This document shows, one piece after another, positions 16,657 to 16,921 of a stretch of 16,921 bases of DNA. Location: assembly GCA_036939755.1 (NCBI GenBank), contig JALLAZ010000791.1, positions 1 through 16,921 of the forward strand, given 5' to 3'. Position 1 is the first letter of the stretch. Each line of letters begins with the position of its first letter. Origin of the DNA: Stephanodiscus triporus. Lineage: Eukaryota > Bacillariophyta > Thalassiosirophyceae > Thalassiosirales > Thalassiosiraceae. Below the pieces are notes generated by a model. It made no database searches and had not been told where the DNA came from. It was given only the letters and a program-made list of their open reading frames with translations. The translations under genes were made by a program, and so were the position numbers.

Positions 16657-16921
16657 AATGAATTTATGATGTTTTCACTGGTCCTTTTTTTTTGTGAAGC
16701 ATCATCACTGCACGTCTCAAAATCAGAACTCAAAACTCGTATTATCCTTCTGGCCAAAAAATCTTTGAGTGTTTACTTATTTACGTACGTAGTATGCAGG
16801 TAGATAGAATAGATTGCATTATGAGTGAGTCGAGTAAAAAATAAAAGAAATGACATTAATTATGCCATTAACAGCTTTACCACTACGGGCGCAGATATGC
16901 GCCCAGTTTTTTTTCGAGCTC
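16657..16921. other. Upstream flank of the TPR gene, to the window edge
   Basis: It contains TACGTACGTAGTATGCAGGTAG at about 16782-16803, similar in composition to stretches upstream of the engB and p24 genes, and the stem-loop at 16887-16904. No coding frame is supported. The frame 16534-16803 (+) is antisense to the TPR gene. Confidence 0.4.
16887..16914 (+). terminator. GC stem-loop followed by T8, terminator-like
   Basis: GGGCGCA (16887-16893) and TGCGCCC (16898-16904) form a perfect 7-bp stem around the loop GATA. AG and eight T follow (16907-16914). In bacteria this would be an intrinsic terminator. Here, in nuclear DNA, it could mark the 3' end of a Pol III transcript or be chance. 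No associated RNA gene is visible to its left, and the window ends 7 bp later. Confidence 0.3.

Noticed and set aside
1..16921. tRNA, rRNA and CRISPR search by eye on both strands
   Set aside because: No cloverleaf with A and B box, no rRNA-like conserved stretch and no regularly spaced short palindromic repeats were seen. The tandem repeats present have no spacers.

Overview
This window is nuclear DNA of a eukaryote, most probably a diatom or a close stramenopile. Genes are widely spaced on both strands, and three short GT-AG introns (109, 65 and 74 nt) restore reading frames exactly. The first protein begins with a signal-peptide-like segment ending in a Cys-Cys-Ala|Phe junction, which resembles the bipartite plastid presequence of algae with secondary plastids. 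There is no operon logic, rRNA, tRNA or CRISPR array. The species cannot be named from the sequence.

Layout. 196-1909 (+): two-exon EngB/YihA-type ribosome-assembly GTPase, probably plastid-targeted, with an unusual acidic tail. 2159-2938 (-): p24/emp24 (TMED) cargo receptor of the early secretory pathway. 3190-4790: no convincing gene; a trinucleotide-rich minisatellite with a 165-bp period, then a tandem repeat of about 188 bp. 4794-6477: a transposon-like element with 101-bp terminal inverted repeats (93 of 101 matching by eye) around a more GC-rich, frame-broken coding relic. 7202-11723 (-): three-exon gene for a 1460-residue multidomain protein (p25-alpha-like segment, IQ motifs, WW-like modules, TPR-like repeats). 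11866-12593: two gene remnants meeting tail to tail, a frame-broken PIH1 C-terminal domain (+) and the N-terminal half of a KsgA/Dim1 rRNA dimethyltransferase (-). 12876-14402 (-): class IV (HDAC11-like) histone deacetylase. 14773-15846 (+): secretory prolyl-4-hydroxylase-like 2-oxoglutarate/Fe(II) oxygenase, head to head with the deacetylase. 16177-16656 (-): small TPR protein.

The genes do not form one pathway. EngB and the KsgA-like remnant concern rRNA or ribosome maturation, and p24 and the oxygenase act in the secretory pathway. The p25-alpha/IQ/WW protein and the PIH1 relic may both relate to cytoskeleton or dynein biology, which is inference only. The least routine parts are the inverted-repeat element, the remnant junction near 12.19 kb, the multidomain protein, and a fragment of that protein's coding sequence repeated in frame just after its stop codon.
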